From: Novipirellula herctigrandis
Lineage (GTDB): Bacteria; Planctomycetota; Planctomycetia; Pirellulales; Pirellulaceae
Assembly: GCA_007859835.1 (NCBI GenBank)
Contig: SJPJ01000001.1
Coordinates: 6,086,024-6,150,023 of the forward strand
Reading direction: 5' to 3'
Length of the DNA: 64,000 nucleotides
A program made the translations under genes and the position numbers. Numbering within the stretch: position 1 is the first letter of the stretch; every line of letters begins with the position of its first letter. The notes under the pieces were generated by a model. It ran no database searches. It had not been told where the DNA came from and saw only the letters and a program-made list of their open reading frames with translations. Below are positions 53,965 through 64,000 of the stretch, one piece after another.

Positions 53965-56258
53965 TGAATGTTTTCTCTCTCTACGGGGTTCCGAGCGGAT
54001 GCCGGTTCAATGGAAACCGCGCAATCTTTGTAACTGGGTTGTCGGCTATAAGGGTCAAAATGGGAAAGGGTCAAATGGTTGGTCTCCGTGTAATGCATCG
54101 GCATGAAGACTTGCCCGGAAGCGACGGTGGGGGTTACAAACGCGGTTGCTGTCGCCTTGCCACGTCGAGATCGAATCACAAGCGGATCGCCGTTGCTCAC
54201 GTTCATTGACGCTGCGTTCGCAGGATTGATTTCGATATATGCTTCGTTCGGATACAGTTGCCTCAGTACAGGGCTTTTGTTTGTCCGTGTTTGTGTGTGC
54301 CATTGGCTGACCGTACCACGCCCAGTCAATAACCAGAACGGATAATCATCGCACGGTGGTTCCGGCACGGGAGTGATTGCGTCGACAATCAAACGCGCTT
54401 TGCCATCTTCGTAAAAGAACACACCGTCACCAAATAGCCGCCGTTGCTGTTCGGGTTCGAACCCGTTGTTGTCCTCGGATGACCAAGGCCACTGGATGCC
54501 TCCGCACGCATCGATTTGTTCGTAACCATCGATGCCGGAAACGTCACAGGGGCGACCCGCACTGAGCCTCTGCATGATTCGGAACACCGCTTCGGGATCT
54601 GTCCATTCGGCGAACATTTCGCCAACACCCCAATAGTGAGCGATGCCGCGAAAAATCTGAAAATCCGCTAACGCCTCACCCGGCGCTTTACATACCTTCT
54701 TGAGCAAGCCGTAACGTCGCTCGCTGTTGATGAACGTGCCTTCTTTCTCACCCCATCCTGCCGCCGGCAAAACCAAGTCCGCATGTTTGACTGTGTCCGC
54801 AGAATCGTACATGTCTTGCACAACCAAAAAATCAAGTTGGTCGAGCAGTTCGCGAGCCCCCTTTTGGTCAATCCAACTATGCGCGGGGTTGGTTGCAATT
54901 ACCCATAAGCCACGAATTTTTCCGGCTCGGATCCCATCAAGAATTTGGTCATAAGCTAGGCTGTTTTGATTGGGGATTCGATCGATATCAATGTCTAAAA
55001 TTTCGGCAACTTCGCGGCGATGATCGTCGTTTGTGAAGCTGCGATGACCGAGCAAGTTGGTGGTGTTGCTCCACAATCGTGAACCCATCGCATTACATTG
55101 GCCCGTAATGCTATTCGCACCCGTTCCCGGGCGACCAATGTTGCCGGTCATCAGCGCAATATTGATCATTGCTTGGGCTGTACGCGTTCCCTCGTAGCTT
55201 TGGTTCACCCCCATCGTCCACCACAGCGAAACCGCTTTGCCGCGGCCGATCTTTTCTACCACTCGTCGCAATTGGACTGAGTCAACACCGGCTTGCGGAG
55301 CCACGTCGTCGATCGGAAAATTGGCAACGTGATTGCGAAGTTCTTCAAACCCTTTGGTGTGCGCATTTACAAAGGCCTCGTCGACGTAGCCTTGCTTGAT
55401 TAGTTCGTTGGTGATTGCATAGAGTAATTGCAGATCATATTTGGGCCGCAATTGCACGTGTTCGGACGCAGCCATCGCCGTTTCCGTGCGGCGTGGGTCG
55501 AGCACGATGATGTCCGGATTGTTTTTGTTCCGCAGCACACGTTCCCACATGATCGGATGGCCGATGCAAGGGTTCGAACCCACAAATACAAGACAATCGC
55601 TTTGCTCAAAGTCATCATAAGTATACGGTGGTGCATCGAATCCAAAAGATTCTTTATAAGCCGTCACCGCCGTCGCCATGCATTGCCGGGTATTGCCGTC
55701 GCCATGCAATAGGTTCATTCCAAATTTGGCTAACGCACCAAGAAACGTCATCTCTTCGGAGGGAATTTGGCCTGTCGAAACAAACGCCACTGATTCGTTG
55801 CCATGCTCGGCTTGAATCTGCTTGAATCCTTCGCAAAATCGGCGAAACGCCTCGTCCCAAGAAACCTTGACAAAATCTCCATTGGTATCGCGGATCATTG
55901 GTGCGGTCGCGCGCTCATCACTGTCGAGAACACGAAGTGCCTCCCAGCCCTTCGGACAAGCCATGCCTAGGTTAACTGGGTAATCCGTCTCTGGCGTTAA
56001 ACCGACTGCTTCGCCATCGCGAATGTGCAAACGCAATCCGCATCCGGTCGCGCAGTAACCGCACGTGGCCGTCGTGGTTGTGTCGGCTAGAAGCGACGCA
56101 GGCGTCATCCCGAGTCCATGTTGACCCGGTTGCAATAATAGCTCGCGAGTCATCTCTCCGTCGCGACGTTGCAACAGCGTCGGCAGTTCGAAAGTGCGTG
56201 TCGCCTTGGCATGCTGCGTCTGACTGCCATCGTTCGGTTTGGATTGAGTAGTACTCAT
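53961..56258 (-). CDS. nasA: assimilatory nitrate reductase, molybdopterin subunit
   Basis: The 765-residue enzyme reduces nitrate to nitrite. A [4Fe-4S] site is formed by Cys66, Cys69, Cys73 and Cys101 ([23 protein letters not shown]). Cys193 in [19 protein letters not shown] is the likely molybdenum ligand, as in NapA/NasA/Nar[21 protein letters not shown] and [20 protein letters not shown] are typical. No twin-arginine signal is present and the first 60 residues have no export character, so it is cytoplasmic. It lies in a tight operon: the Fe-S/DmsC fusion gene ends 22 bp upstream, and nirA overlaps its end. Confidence 0.95.
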   Translation of the reverse strand: MSTTQSKPNDGSQTQHAKATRTFELPTLLQRRDGEMTRELLLQPGQHGLGMTPASLLADTTTTATCGYCATGCGLRLHIRDGEAVGLTPETDYPVNLGMACPKGWEALRVLDSDERATAPMIRDTNGDFVKVSWDEAFRRFCEGFKQIQAEHGNESVAFVSTGQIPSEEMTFLGALAKFGMNLLHGDGNTRQCMATAVTAYKESFGFDAPPYTYDDFEQSDCLVFVGSNPCIGHPIMWERVLRNKNNPDIIVLDPRRTETAMAASEHVQLRPKYDLQLLYAITNELIKQGYVDEAFVNAHTKGFEELRNHVANFPIDDVAPQAGVDSVQLRRVVEKIGRGKAVSLWWTMGVNQSYEGTRTAQAMINIALMTGNIGRPGTGANSITGQCNAMGSRLWSNTTNLLGHRSFTNDDHRREVAEILDIDIDRIPNQNSLAYDQILDGIRAGKIRGLWVIATNPAHSWIDQKGARELLDQLDFLVVQDMYDSADTVKHADLVLPAAGWGEKEGTFINSERRYGLLKKVCKAPGEALADFQIFRGIAHYWGVGEMFAEWTDPEAVFRIMQRLSAGRPCDVSGIDGYEQIDACGGIQWPWSSEDNNGFEPEQQRRLFGDGVFFYEDGKARLIVDAITPVPEPPCDDYPFWLLTGRGTVSQWHTQTRTNKSPVLRQLYPNEAYIEINPANAASMNVSNGDPLVIRSRRGKATATAFVTPTVASGQVFMPMHYTETNHLTLSHFDPYSRQPSYKDCAVSIEPASARNPVERENIQ

Positions 56259-56280
56259 CGGTTCCTGTTCCTTCGCAACA

Positions 56281-58089
56281 TTATTTCAGAGTTCCTGGCA
56301 TACGGTCGTAGACGACTGACATGAAATACAGCAAACGTTCAGTGCCTTCACTGGCCAGTACCAACGCACTTGTTATGACACAGGCCGCAAACGTGGTCCA
56401 AGCCGACGCACCGAGTGTTCCAATGACCAATGTCGAGACGATTGTGCAAGCGACTGACGCAACCCCCGATCCAAGTCTCAGACTTCGAAGTTTTGGCAAT
56501 TTGTTTCGCGTCAACGCACGACAGCGACGATCCAACGGGGTATCGGTCTCGCGTGTGTTTCCCAGGTAAACACGCCTTTCCCAAACCAGTTTTGCCGTCG
56601 CCGCGATCGCGGAAAATACCATTCCCAGCATTGCAAATGCCGTGATGAAAGCAGCGTCAATCTCTGCAAGCGTTATCGTGCCAACGATGGCCGTCACCGC
56701 AAATACAATTCCCCCGATGATCGTTGTGCCACCACAACGCAATAGAGTTCGCGAGTGCCGCCATAGTTGGCGTTTGGTCGCAATGTAGATCATGGCACTG
56801 CAATAAAGCCCCATCAAACCGATTGGAATTGAGATGCCGAGCATCAATTTTCCAGCCCAAGAGGGAACGTAAATCGCAACGAGTTCGGTGATCGAATCAG
56901 GCAAATAGGATTGCGACATTGGCAGCCAAAGCAGTCCGACCGCCGCAGTCAACGCTCCGACATATTTCCCAAGTATCACCGCTTCGCGACTGAGCCAACT
57001 CGTGCGAAGGCCCAAGAAAATTCGCCAACTTCGAAGCGGTTGACCCAAGTGCAGTGGTGCAAGATTGAGTCCGACTCCTCCGACGATGAGTGCGACTGTG
57101 GCAACGACGCTCGTGATTGCAAGCGGCATGGAGGAATGACTCAGCCATAATCCAAATGCGATTACTCGTTCACCGATCAGCATTCCGACGCTCAGCTGCG
57201 TTGCGACCAACAACGCTGCCAATGGCCAATGGCTTTCGGCAACCTCATCCATTCCCGCATCTTGTGGCAAGCCAAGTTGGTCGCCACGACTTGTCAAGTA
57301 AACCGTTGTTGGATTGGTGATGCTTGAGGAGGGAGCACCGGGTGCGAGCGAATCCGATGGATCGGTCGAGTGTTTCGCGTCACGGTCAACAATGCGAATG
57401 CGAATCGCTTCATTCGGACAGGACTGCACACACGCCGGAGCCTCGCCAACCGAAAGCCGGTTGTGGCACATGTCGCATTTGCGAACAATCCCGAGCCGCT
57501 TGCTATATTTGGGGACCTCGTAAGGACACATCATCGTGCAATATTTGCATCCGATGCATTGATCGTCCAAATGGCGAACGATCCCCGTTACCGAATCCTT
57601 TTCATAAGCTTTGACGGGGCATCCGCTTAAACATCCGGGATCCTCACAATGGTGGCACGCGGTCGTAACGTGTTGGATTGCAACGGGCAAAGCAGCGGTG
57701 TTTGTATCAGGGACTTCACTGATAGTTTGGCCAATCGTGACCGTTCCAACCTGACGCCAAGTTTCGTTGTCTTCCAAGCCGTTTAGTGTGTGGCAAGCGA
57801 CGACGCATGCTTTGCAACCGCTACAGGAATCGAGATCCACTTCAAATGCAAATTGTTGGTTTTCACTTGGCGCCGTCGCCGGTACCAATGAACGGTAGTA
57901 CTTTGCTTGAACGGGGCCATCGGCCAACTCGGTTTCGTCAAGTTGTGCATCATGAAGTTTGCTGAATCTTTCAACAGCCGTTAGTTGTTGCTGCTCTCCA
58001 ATAAGCATTCCAACGAGGTCGAATGCCTGATCGTTGGAGGGGTCCCAATCAAGTGGTCGTAGTTCATTTTCTGTAATCGTTGTAGACAT
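56281..58089 (-). CDS. DmsB-type ferredoxin fused to DmsC-type membrane anchor
   Basis: The ATG at 58089 gives 602 residues. After an 80-residue lead, four complete Cys sets for [4Fe-4S] clusters appear: Cys89/92/95/99, 145/148/153/157, 178/181/184/188 and 205/208/220/224 ([45 protein letters not shown]...CVQSCP). From about residue 280 to the end are about eight to nine membrane helices of the DmsC type, which oxidise quinol in DMSO reductases. In this operon it should feed quinol electrons to NasA (inference). No signal peptide is present, so the Fe-S part is cytoplasmic. Domains usually coded by two genes are fused here. Confidence 0.88.
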   Translation of the reverse strand: MSTTITENELRPLDWDPSNDQAFDLVGMLIGEQQQLTAVERFSKLHDAQLDETELADGPVQAKYYRSLVPATAPSENQQFAFEVDLDSCSGCKACVVACHTLNGLEDNETWRQVGTVTIGQTISEVPDTNTAALPVAIQHVTTACHHCEDPGCLSGCPVKAYEKDSVTGIVRHLDDQCIGCKYCTMMCPYEVPKYSKRLGIVRKCDMCHNRLSVGEAPACVQSCPNEAIRIRIVDRDAKHSTDPSDSLAPGAPSSSITNPTTVYLTSRGDQLGLPQDAGMDEVAESHWPLAALLVATQLSVGMLIGERVIAFGLWLSHSSMPLAITSVVATVALIVGGVGLNLAPLHLGQPLRSWRIFLGLRTSWLSREAVILGKYVGALTAAVGLLWLPMSQSYLPDSITELVAIYVPSWAGKLMLGISIPIGLMGLYCSAMIYIATKRQLWRHSRTLLRCGGTTIIGGIVFAVTAIVGTITLAEIDAAFITAFAMLGMVFSAIAATAKLVWERRVYLGNTRETDTPLDRRCRALTRNKLPKLRSLRLGSGVASVACTIVSTLVIGTLGASAWTTFAACVITSALVLASEGTERLLYFMSVVYDRMPGTLK

Positions 58090-58105
58090 CCGCCGAATCG
58101 GCTCC

Positions 58106-58999
58106 TTAGAAAAGCAACGTGACGAAGCTGTCGAGCCGTGAACCGCGATACTGCGGAATTGCCATGCCACTTTTGGGGACATTTGCGTCTGAATTGCACT
58201 GGCGACCGAACATCAATGCGTCGGGGTTGTCCGTGCAGACAGCGCCACCGGTGTCGTGAAGAAGCCTAGCCCAACCGTCATCAATCCCAAGTTTGGTGCC
58301 CGCCACCAGCGAGGCTTCGTCGTCGAATCCGATGTAGGAGCCGCCAAGCAGTTCAAAACACTCATCACTGCGTTGCCATACCTCAAAGCCGCGGGCAATG
58401 GGTGAGCGGTGCGAACTAATTAACACCACACTGGCAATGAAATCCTCGTTGATCACCGGAATTCCGATCGCCGTTTGCAGAAGATCGGCCGAAGCACCTG
58501 CGGCACGCAAGAAACCCGGGTGGTTACTCAAGTCGTCGTGAATGACGCCCATGCGTTTGCCCCACACTTGACCGGGCAATCCGTTGCCGCACTCGAAACG
58601 GACAAACGAACTGACATTTTGAAATCGCTCCATTCTTCCGTAGTAGCCATCAGCCAATGCCAATTCGTCATACAGGCCGATTGGTTGCCAAATCTCAAAA
58701 ACACCAACCGGTTCGCACTCGTCCGCAGCGTCGGAGGAATCGTTCATGGCGACGAATACCACGATCGAAACCAATTCGCCTTCACGATAAATTGGTATGG
58801 AAATCGCCGCGGCCGCGTTGCTCGGCAAGCGACTTGTGTCTTTCTCGACCATCGCTCGCGACTGGGCAGCTGTACGTGAAGCCAAATCGTCAACCGATTG
58901 ATGTCCGGTCGAGCTTAAACGACCGTCTCGAACGTCGATCGCAAAAGCGTCCGACAGAAAACAGTTTGTGGGAAGGCATAAATTGGAAACAGATGTCAT
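58106..58999 (-). CDS. GAF-domain protein without output domain
   Basis: The 297-residue protein has two GAF-like blocks: one around AAAAISIPIYREGELVSIVVFV and one around TAIGIPVINEDFIASVVLIS. There is no kinase, cyclase or DNA-binding domain. The gene is 21 bp after nrtD and 16 bp before the Fe-S/DmsC fusion, so it is part of the operon. A regulatory or nitrate/redox-sensing role for the importer or reductase is likely (inference). The ATG at 58999 is chosen; a GTG two codons upstream is possible. Confidence 0.8.
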   Translation of the reverse strand: MTSVSNLCLPTNCFLSDAFAIDVRDGRLSSTGHQSVDDLASRTAAQSRAMVEKDTSRLPSNAAAAISIPIYREGELVSIVVFVAMNDSSDAADECEPVGVFEIWQPIGLYDELALADGYYGRMERFQNVSSFVRFECGNGLPGQVWGKRMGVIHDDLSNHPGFLRAAGASADLLQTAIGIPVINEDFIASVVLISSHRSPIARGFEVWQRSDECFELLGGSYIGFDDEASLVAGTKLGIDDGWARLLHDTGGAVCTDNPDALMFGRQCNSDANVPKSGMAIPQYRGSRLDSFVTLLF

Positions 59000-59026
59000 G
59001 ATCACGTGGGGGCTAATGAATGCGGA

Positions 59027-59878
59027 TTAAGCGGGAGCCAGACAGCTTTGTTCTTCCTGGTCTCTAGAGGCTTCTCGCTTGGCAGCATCCGTTTTGAGTT
59101 TCTTGTGGTCCTGTTCTTCGAGGAATCCGATCATGTCACCACGGATGTCGTAGTAGGCGTTGTGTTCGAGAACTTCGGTTCGGTTGCGAGGGCGTTCGAA
59201 AGGGATGTCGATGAGTTTGCCGACGCGCGCCCTTGGTCCGTTGGTCATCATCACGACTCGGTCGCTCATAAACAGCGCTTCATCGACATCGTGCGTGATC
59301 ATCATGGTGGTGACTTTGTCTTGGACCAAAATCTCAAGCAACACCTCCTGTAATTCCATCCTCGTCAGCGAATCGAGCATGCCGAACGGTTCGTCAAGCA
59401 GCAACATTTTGGGGCGGAGTGCAAACGCACGAGCGATTCCAACACGTTGCTGCATCCCCTGGCTCAAATCAGCAGCACGGGTGTGCAGACTGTTTCCGAG
59501 TCCCACCAGTGTCAGATAATATCCCGCCATATCGCGGCGTTCTGATTTCGATGCATGAGGATAGACTTGATTGACCCCTAGCATGACGTTGTCCATGGCC
59601 GTCATCCAAGGCATCAAACAGGGGGACTGGAACACCACGCCACGATCTGGTCCGGGGCCATCGATTTCTCGGTTTTCGACGACCACACCGCCCGTCGTAA
59701 TGGGATTAAGTCCAGCGACCATCGTTAAGACGGTGCTCTTACCGCACCCGCTATGGCCGAGCAGGCAAATGTACTCACCTTGTGTCATGTTCAAGTTGAA
59801 TTCTTCAACGATGATTGCGGGGCCGTTGGGAGTATCGTAAGTTTTTCCGAGATTGAAAATCTCGATATAGCCAGGCAT
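59027..59878 (-). CDS. nrtD: nitrate ABC importer ATPase, NrtD-like
   Basis: The 283-residue ATPase has the Walker [10 protein letters not shown], signature [15 protein letters not shown], Walker [17 protein letters not shown] and switch His in [14 protein letters not shown]. Its sequence follows the NrtC/NrtD/TauB branch ([20 protein letters not shown]). The C-terminal 60 residues ([19 protein letters not shown]) are typical of NrtD. It pairs with the second ATPase gene 37 bp upstream to power NrtB. Confidence 0.93.
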   Translation of the reverse strand: MPGYIEIFNLGKTYDTPNGPAIIVEEFNLNMTQGEYICLLGHSGCGKSTVLTMVAGLNPITTGGVVVENREIDGPGPDRGVVFQSPCLMPWMTAMDNVMLGVNQVYPHASKSERRDMAGYYLTLVGLGNSLHTRAADLSQGMQQRVGIARAFALRPKMLLLDEPFGMLDSLTRMELQEVLLEILVQDKVTTMMITHDVDEALFMSDRVVMMTNGPRARVGKLIDIPFERPRNRTEVLEHNAYYDIRGDMIGFLEEQDHKKLKTDAAKREASRDQEEQSCLAPA

Positions 59879-59915
59879 GTGATTCTCTTTCTTGTTGGGC
59901 GTTGTGGCCTGCGAT

Positions 59916-60872
59916 TTACAGCTGGGTGCGTCCGGAAAGTGACAAGTCTTTGGGGCTGATATTCGGACGGTCGATACGAACTTGGGTTGACTGTGCCGCT
60001 TCGTCGCGACGTGATTTTTGCCGTACTGCGACTAAGTAATTCGTGACGGCATTGCGGAGTTGCTTGAACCGTTCGTTGTGGTTCAACTCCGTTTTGTTTC
60101 GTGGTCGATCGAGTTCAACGGTAAACGCAGGGCCGAGATTGGCACTTGGTCCTGGATTAAGCGGCACGATACGATCTGCAACCAAGATTGCCTCATCCAC
60201 ATCGTTGGTAATCATTAAGCACGTCTGCCGCTCTTCTTCCCAAATCTTCAGGATTTCGTCCTGCATCACGCTACGGGTTAATGCATCGAGTGCAGAAAGA
60301 GGCTCATCGAGAAGTAGTACTTTGGGTTTCATGGCCAAGGTGCGAGCGAGCGAAACTCGCTGACGCATTCCACCGGACAACTCATGAGGGCGACGGTGAA
60401 CCGCGTGAGTCAGACCAACCATTTCGATGAATTTGTCAACGTGTTCGTGTCGTTGGGCTCGGCTCCAATGACGAAAGACTCGATCTACCGACAACGCAAT
60501 GTTGCCGCGAACGGTCAGCCACGGCAGCAGCGAGTAATTTTGGAAAACCAGTCCGCGGTCGGGGCTCGGTCCGGTGACAACTTCCTCATTCATCGTGATT
60601 TCGCCTGAATCAGGACGAATCAATCCTGCAAGCAATTGGGTCAAAGTGGTTTTGCCGCTGCCGGAGAATCCGACCACTGCCAAGAACTCTCCATCGCGGA
60701 GGTTCATGTTGATGCCCTTGAGCACTTCGTTTCGAGTCGCTCCACTGCCGTAGCCTTTCGAAACATTTCGCAGCGTCATCATCGGCTTCGGCGCCGATGA
60801 CTCCGTGTGAATGACTCTCGCTTCCGCGTCAGTGCGGGACATCGTTGTTGTGGGGGAAATGATTGCGTTCAT
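59916..60872 (-). CDS. nrtC: nitrate ABC importer ATPase, NrtC position
   Basis: The 318-residue ATPase has GFSGSGKTT, the signature [30 protein letters not shown] and [14 protein letters not shown], in which Asn replaces the usual H-loop His. It is of the NrtC/D family but lacks the large NrtA-like C-terminal domain of cyanobacterial NrtC, so nitrate-dependent inhibition through that domain cannot occur here. It starts 48 bp after nrtB. The two ATPases probably form a heterodimer. Which of the two is C and which is D is set here by position only. Confidence 0.9.
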   Translation of the reverse strand: MNAIISPTTTMSRTDAEARVIHTESSAPKPMMTLRNVSKGYGSGATRNEVLKGINMNLRDGEFLAVVGFSGSGKTTLTQLLAGLIRPDSGEITMNEEVVTGPSPDRGLVFQNYSLLPWLTVRGNIALSVDRVFRHWSRAQRHEHVDKFIEMVGLTHAVHRRPHELSGGMRQRVSLARTLAMKPKVLLLDEPLSALDALTRSVMQDEILKIWEEERQTCLMITNDVDEAILVADRIVPLNPGPSANLGPAFTVELDRPRNKTELNHNERFKQLRNAVTNYLVAVRQKSRRDEAAQSTQVRIDRPNISPKDLSLSGRTQL

Positions 60873-60920
60873 CCGTTTTGTTCTCTGTGGTTTTGTCGCG
60901 TCTAGGAAGATGTTCGCATA

Positions 60921-62039
60921 TCAACCGGCGGGACTTGGGTTGCCGAAGCTGACAAGGTTTCGCAAACAAATCATGATGCGATCCAGCAGTAAACCGATCA
61001 GCCCGATGATGATGACACTGAACGCAATACGCGCGAATGTTTGGCTGCTGCCGTTTTGGAATTCATCCCAAACGAATTTGCCTAAGCCGGGATTCTGAGC
61101 CAACATGTCGGCAGCGATGAGGACCATCCACCCGACCCCAAGACTGATTCGCAAACCGGCGAACATCAGCGGAAGGCTGGCGGGTAAAATGATCTTGAAA
61201 AGTTGTTGTGACCAGGAAAGCTTCAATACTTTGGCAACGTTCATATAGTCTTTGTCCACGCTGGCAACACCGAGCGTTGTGTTTACAAGCGTTGGCCAAA
61301 GCGAACAAAGCGAAACGGTGACAGCAGAGATCAGGAACGCTTTTTCAAACCAATTCGTTGCCGGATCTGATCCCGTGTAGGCCCAAATGATGATAAGCCC
61401 TGCAAGCGGTAACCAAGCCAAAGGACTAACGGGTTTGAAAACTTGAATGAACGGTGTCAGGGCCGCGTTGAACCAAGGACTCATTCCGCATAGTACGCCC
61501 AAAGGAACGGCGATCAATGTCGCGATCGCGAATCCAAAAAACACCGTTTTCAAGCTCGTGATAATTTGGTCGACAAACGTCGGAGCACTTGATGGAACGA
61601 AATTAGCGGCTCGAACCGCTTCTTGTTTGTAGGCCATAGCCGTTACAAGTAGCTCTGTTTTTTTGTTGCCGCTTGCGTTCGTGGCGGCTTGCTCAAGCAC
61701 GCGAGCTTTGGCCATCGCCTGGATAGCGCTGCCCAGCTTTTTTTGCCGCATTGCCAAGTCTGCTTCCTTTTGTGCAAAGTGCATCTGGAAAAGCTCAACG
61801 CCTGCGTCGAAGGTCGCTTTGGGACCCGGCAATTGTGCGCTGCCGGTGACAACCGTTCTCGCCGCCATAGACCATAAGCCGATGAAGATGCAAACGGTGA
61901 AAATCGGCAAGAGCAAAAACTTGGCAATGCCTGCCATTTGTTCTTTTGGATCCTCGCCAGCCGCTAAGCGAACGAATGGTTCGAGGACCGGGAGTCCAGC
62001 AATGTTGCAAAATTTGAGTGCTTTACTGCGAAAATTCAT
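60921..62039 (-). CDS. nrtB: nitrate ABC importer permease
   Basis: The ATG at 62039 gives 372 residues. A first helix ([19 protein letters not shown]) is followed by LPGP, then an unusual helical insertion at about 77-147 ([20 protein letters not shown]...). Next comes the permease core with the ABC-contact loop ([20 protein letters not shown], and [20 protein letters not shown] matching the EAA motif). It forms the inner-membrane channel for nitrate with NrtA. The gap to nrtA (125 bp) has no gene. Confidence 0.92.
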   Translation of the reverse strand: MNFRSKALKFCNIAGLPVLEPFVRLAAGEDPKEQMAGIAKFLLLPIFTVCIFIGLWSMAARTVVTGSAQLPGPKATFDAGVELFQMHFAQKEADLAMRQKKLGSAIQAMAKARVLEQAATNASGNKKTELLVTAMAYKQEAVRAANFVPSSAPTFVDQIITSLKTVFFGFAIATLIAVPLGVLCGMSPWFNAALTPFIQVFKPVSPLAWLPLAGLIIIWAYTGSDPATNWFEKAFLISAVTVSLCSLWPTLVNTTLGVASVDKDYMNVAKVLKLSWSQQLFKIILPASLPLMFAGLRISLGVGWMVLIAADMLAQNPGLGKFVWDEFQNGSSQTFARIAFSVIIIGLIGLLLDRIMICLRNLVSFGNPSPAG

Positions 62040-62164
62040 AAGGAACGGCTTGGAAAGTGGAATAGAGCAAGAGGGAGAGTAGTGCATGAATAACAAATCG
62101 ATGTGGCAGAGAGTTCCAGCAAAAAACTGCAAAGTCTCAGCCGCACCAGCCGCATTGGCCCGGT

Positions 62165-63634
62165 CTATTCTTTGTTTCCGATCTCGAAACGCGAGAGGTA
62201 ACCAAGTGGGTCTTTTCCGTCATACGTTGTTCCGTCGATGAATTCATCGCTCGGTGTTCGATAGCCGTCATAATCGGGGGCTGGGATTTCCTTGGGATCG
62301 ATTTTCCCTTCGCTAATTAACATGTCGGCTGCGATGCGATAGATATCAGGCCGGTAAACTTTTTTGGCCGTTTCGGCGTACCACTCCGCTGATTTTGCTT
62401 CGGTAATTTGCCCCCAACGTCGCATTTGCGTCAGAAACCAAACACAATCGCTATAGTGCGGGTAGGTCGCGTTGTACTTGAAGAAGACATTGAAGTCGGG
62501 CATCGGGCGGACATCGGTTTTCTGAAAGACGAAGGTGCCTGTCATGCTATTGTCGATGACATCTTCATCGGCTCCGACGTAATCCTTATTGCTGAGGATT
62601 TTGCAAGCTTCTTGTCGGTTGACGAAGTTGCCCTCGGTATCGATTTCGTCAAGCCATTTGCCTGCCCGCATTAGAGCTTTGACAACAGCGATGTGAGTAT
62701 TCGGATTCTTGTCGTTCCATTGTTTTGTAACGCCAAAAACTTTCTCTGGATTGTTCTTCCAAATGTCGTAGTTCGTTGTCACTGGAACACCAATGCCTTT
62801 CACAACGGCTTGTTGATTCCAGGGTTCGCCGACGCAGTAACCGAAGATCGTGCCGGCTTCGAGCGTTGCAGGCATCTGCGGCGGAGGCGTGACCGAGAGC
62901 AACACGTCCGCGTTTTGCATCCCGGTGATGTCTTGCTCGGTGTACATGCCGGGATTGATTCCAGCAGCTGCTAGCCAGTAGCGGATTTCGTAATTATGCG
63001 TACTGACGGGAAATACCATTCCCATCGAAAATTCTCTTCCTTCCTGCTTGTACTTTTCAACGATTGGCTTCAAGGAAGCTGCGGTGATGGGATGTTGCGG
63101 CGTCGCTGATTTTAGGGTGGGATCGTTCTCCTGCATTTGTTCCCAGATCGCATTGCTAACGGTGATGCCATTGCCGTTGTAGTCGAGGCTGTACGCCGTG
63201 ATGATGTCTGCTTTTGTCCCAAATCCGATCGTTGCGCCAATTGGCTGCCCGGCCAACATATGAGCGCCGTCGAGCTGTCCGTCAATCACGCGGTCTAGCA
63301 AAACTTTCCAGTTGGATTGAGACTCGACTTCGACATTCAAACCCTCGTCCGCGAAAAAGCCTTTCTCTTTCGCAATGACGAGCGGTGCGCAGTCGGTAAG
63401 TTTGATGAATCCGAATTTCAGGTCGCGTTTTTCTAGATCCGCCTCTTTGTCTGAACTTGCCATCAAAGCATCCGCGTCCATCTCAGACATGTCTACTTTC
63501 GCAGCAGCAGCCTCAAGATCCGCAAGGGTGATGTCGCCCGACGAGCACCCGACGAAAGAGAGAGGCACAATCGCAAAGGCTGCGGCGAGCCACCGAGTTT
63601 TTAGGAGAAACTTTGGACCGAATTGAAATGGCAC
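62165..63634 (-). CDS. nrtA: nitrate-binding lipoprotein, NrtA family
   Basis: The 489-residue protein binds nitrate in the periplasm and is the first gene of the cluster. A lipobox (SFVGC, Cys30) follows a hydrophobic signal, so it should be a lipoprotein. The family motif [20 protein letters not shown] lies at 74-93, and [17 protein letters not shown] and [16 protein letters not shown] are characteristic of NrtA/CmpA. The start is a GTG at 63634; no ATG is near. Bicarbonate-binding CmpA is a close relative, but the downstream reductases favour nitrate or nitrite. Confidence 0.94.
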   Translation of the reverse strand: MPFQFGPKFLLKTRWLAAAFAIVPLSFVGCSSGDITLADLEAAAAKVDMSEMDADALMASSDKEADLEKRDLKFGFIKLTDCAPLVIAKEKGFFADEGLNVEVESQSNWKVLLDRVIDGQLDGAHMLAGQPIGATIGFGTKADIITAYSLDYNGNGITVSNAIWEQMQENDPTLKSATPQHPITAASLKPIVEKYKQEGREFSMGMVFPVSTHNYEIRYWLAAAGINPGMYTEQDITGMQNADVLLSVTPPPQMPATLEAGTIFGYCVGEPWNQQAVVKGIGVPVTTNYDIWKNNPEKVFGVTKQWNDKNPNTHIAVVKALMRAGKWLDEIDTEGNFVNRQEACKILSNKDYVGADEDVIDNSMTGTFVFQKTDVRPMPDFNVFFKYNATYPHYSDCVWFLTQMRRWGQITEAKSAEWYAETAKKVYRPDIYRIAADMLISEGKIDPKEIPAPDYDGYRTPSDEFIDGTTYDGKDPLGYLSRFEIGNKE

Positions 63635-64000
63635 GCTTGAAAATCCTCGTTGTGATTGTGTACAGCGACCGTCCTACGAGTGAACAATCGCTTGGCACGT
63701 GCCAACGCATTCGATGGGCCAAACTCTCAGGGGGGGCGTATTTTGCTTTCGTAATGGGGGGCGATGGCACGTAGTAAAATCGTGGGTGCGACAATCTGCC
63801 CCACTGGCGTTGGTGCGTTTTTTCTCAACTAGGGTGTGTTTCTTGGATTGGGATGTCTTGCTGAACACGGATTGAGCACACTTGCCTGTTGATTGGGCAG
63901 TTGCCTAGGGGCACAGGGCTCTAGCCCGGATTATTCACGGCCGCTGCTTCGCGGGGTGATTGGCAACTGAATTGGGTTGAGTTGGTGTAACCGTGGCTGC
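63635..64000. promoter_or_regulatory. upstream region of the nitrate cluster
   Basis: The 366 bp before nrtA must hold the promoter of the operon. They contain the palindrome at 63692-63705 and a half-site TGGCACGT at 63765-63772. No sigma-54 site with correct spacing and no NtcA site (GTA-N8-TAC) was found. The last 100 bp (GGGCTCTAGCCCGGATTATTC) have the look of a dispersed repeat, but no second copy is in the window. No gene is seen. Confidence 0.55.
63692..63705. promoter_or_regulatory. perfect 14-bp palindrome, candidate operator
   Basis: TTGGCACGTGCCAA is a perfect palindrome, 58-71 bp upstream of the nrtA start. A second TGGCACGT occurs 72 bp further upstream. The position suits a transcription factor site for the nitrate operon; the regulator is unknown. 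Confidence 0.5.

Noticed and set aside
55664..55710. Direct repeat GCCGTCGCCATGCA inside nasA
   Set aside because: It lies in coding sequence around the conserved molybdenum-ligand region and does not shift the frame; probably chance.
63685..63710. Sigma-54 promoter suggested by TGGCAC upstream of nrtA
   Set aside because: No TTGC element occurs at the required spacing on either strand; the sequence is better explained as a palindrome.

Overview
The window reads as chromosomal DNA of a planctomycete, most likely a marine Rhodopirellula-like member of the Pirellulaceae. This is inferred from gene content; no marker RNA gene is present. The supporting signs are a secreted protein set with carboxypeptidase-regulatory-like, PQQ-propeller and YHS-type domains, two tandem porins of one family, a four-ACT aspartokinase, frequent GTG/TTG starts, few clear Shine-Dalgarno sites, and many isolated genes on alternating strands. 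I see no prophage, insertion sequence, CRISPR array, tRNA or rRNA.

Layout. 0-5 kb: tandem-ACT protein, hot-dog thioesterase, PilZ-like membrane protein, apt, and unknown secreted or repeat proteins. 5-11.7 kb: secreted thioredoxin-YHS protein, secreted CnaB-like protein, an orphan sugar-type binding protein, and a large disordered RG-rich protein. 11.8-14.6 kb: proS, truncated hemoglobin, DJ-1/PfpI protein. 14.6-16.8 kb: PII and an ammonium transporter. 17.3-20.3 kb: two paralogous porins with Cys-rich N-termini. 20.9-23.9 kb: ftsY-miaE and a secreted unknown. 23.9-27.7 kb: a YtrA-like GntR regulator with an ABC-2 exporter and a candidate operator. 27.7-35.4 kb: glycoside-hydrolase-like protein, PQQ propeller, lipase-like hydrolase, O-antigen ligase-like protein and an acyltransferase. 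35.8-45.2 kb: Rieske protein, M16 protease, second acyltransferase, apgM-type enzyme with aspartokinase, HNH protein, DUF456 protein. 45.4-48.1 kb: a multi-PAS histidine kinase and NarL-type regulator. 48.6-63.6 kb: a nitrate assimilation cluster, all on the minus strand.

The nitrate cluster is the main functional unit. In transcription order it holds nrtA-nrtB-nrtC-nrtD (nitrate ABC importer), a GAF-only protein, a fusion of a four-cluster DmsB-type ferredoxin with a DmsC-type membrane anchor, nasA (molybdopterin nitrate reductase), nirA (siroheme nitrite reductase), a [Fe-S]-FAD-NAD(P)H reductase, and an alginate-export-type porin after a 264-bp gap. Together they would carry nitrate across the outer and inner membranes and reduce it to ammonium. 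The PII/Amt pair at 14.6-16.8 kb belongs to the same nitrogen physiology. Unusual points are the quinol-type electron module beside an assimilatory reductase, a GAF protein with no output domain, and a perfect 14-bp palindrome upstream of nrtA.

A second theme is a set of unrelated short tandem repeats (about 12-21 bp, 2-6 copies) in at least eight intergenic gaps. A third is the separate pair of an aspartokinase with a phosphoglycerate-mutase-like enzyme that is a candidate homoserine kinase.
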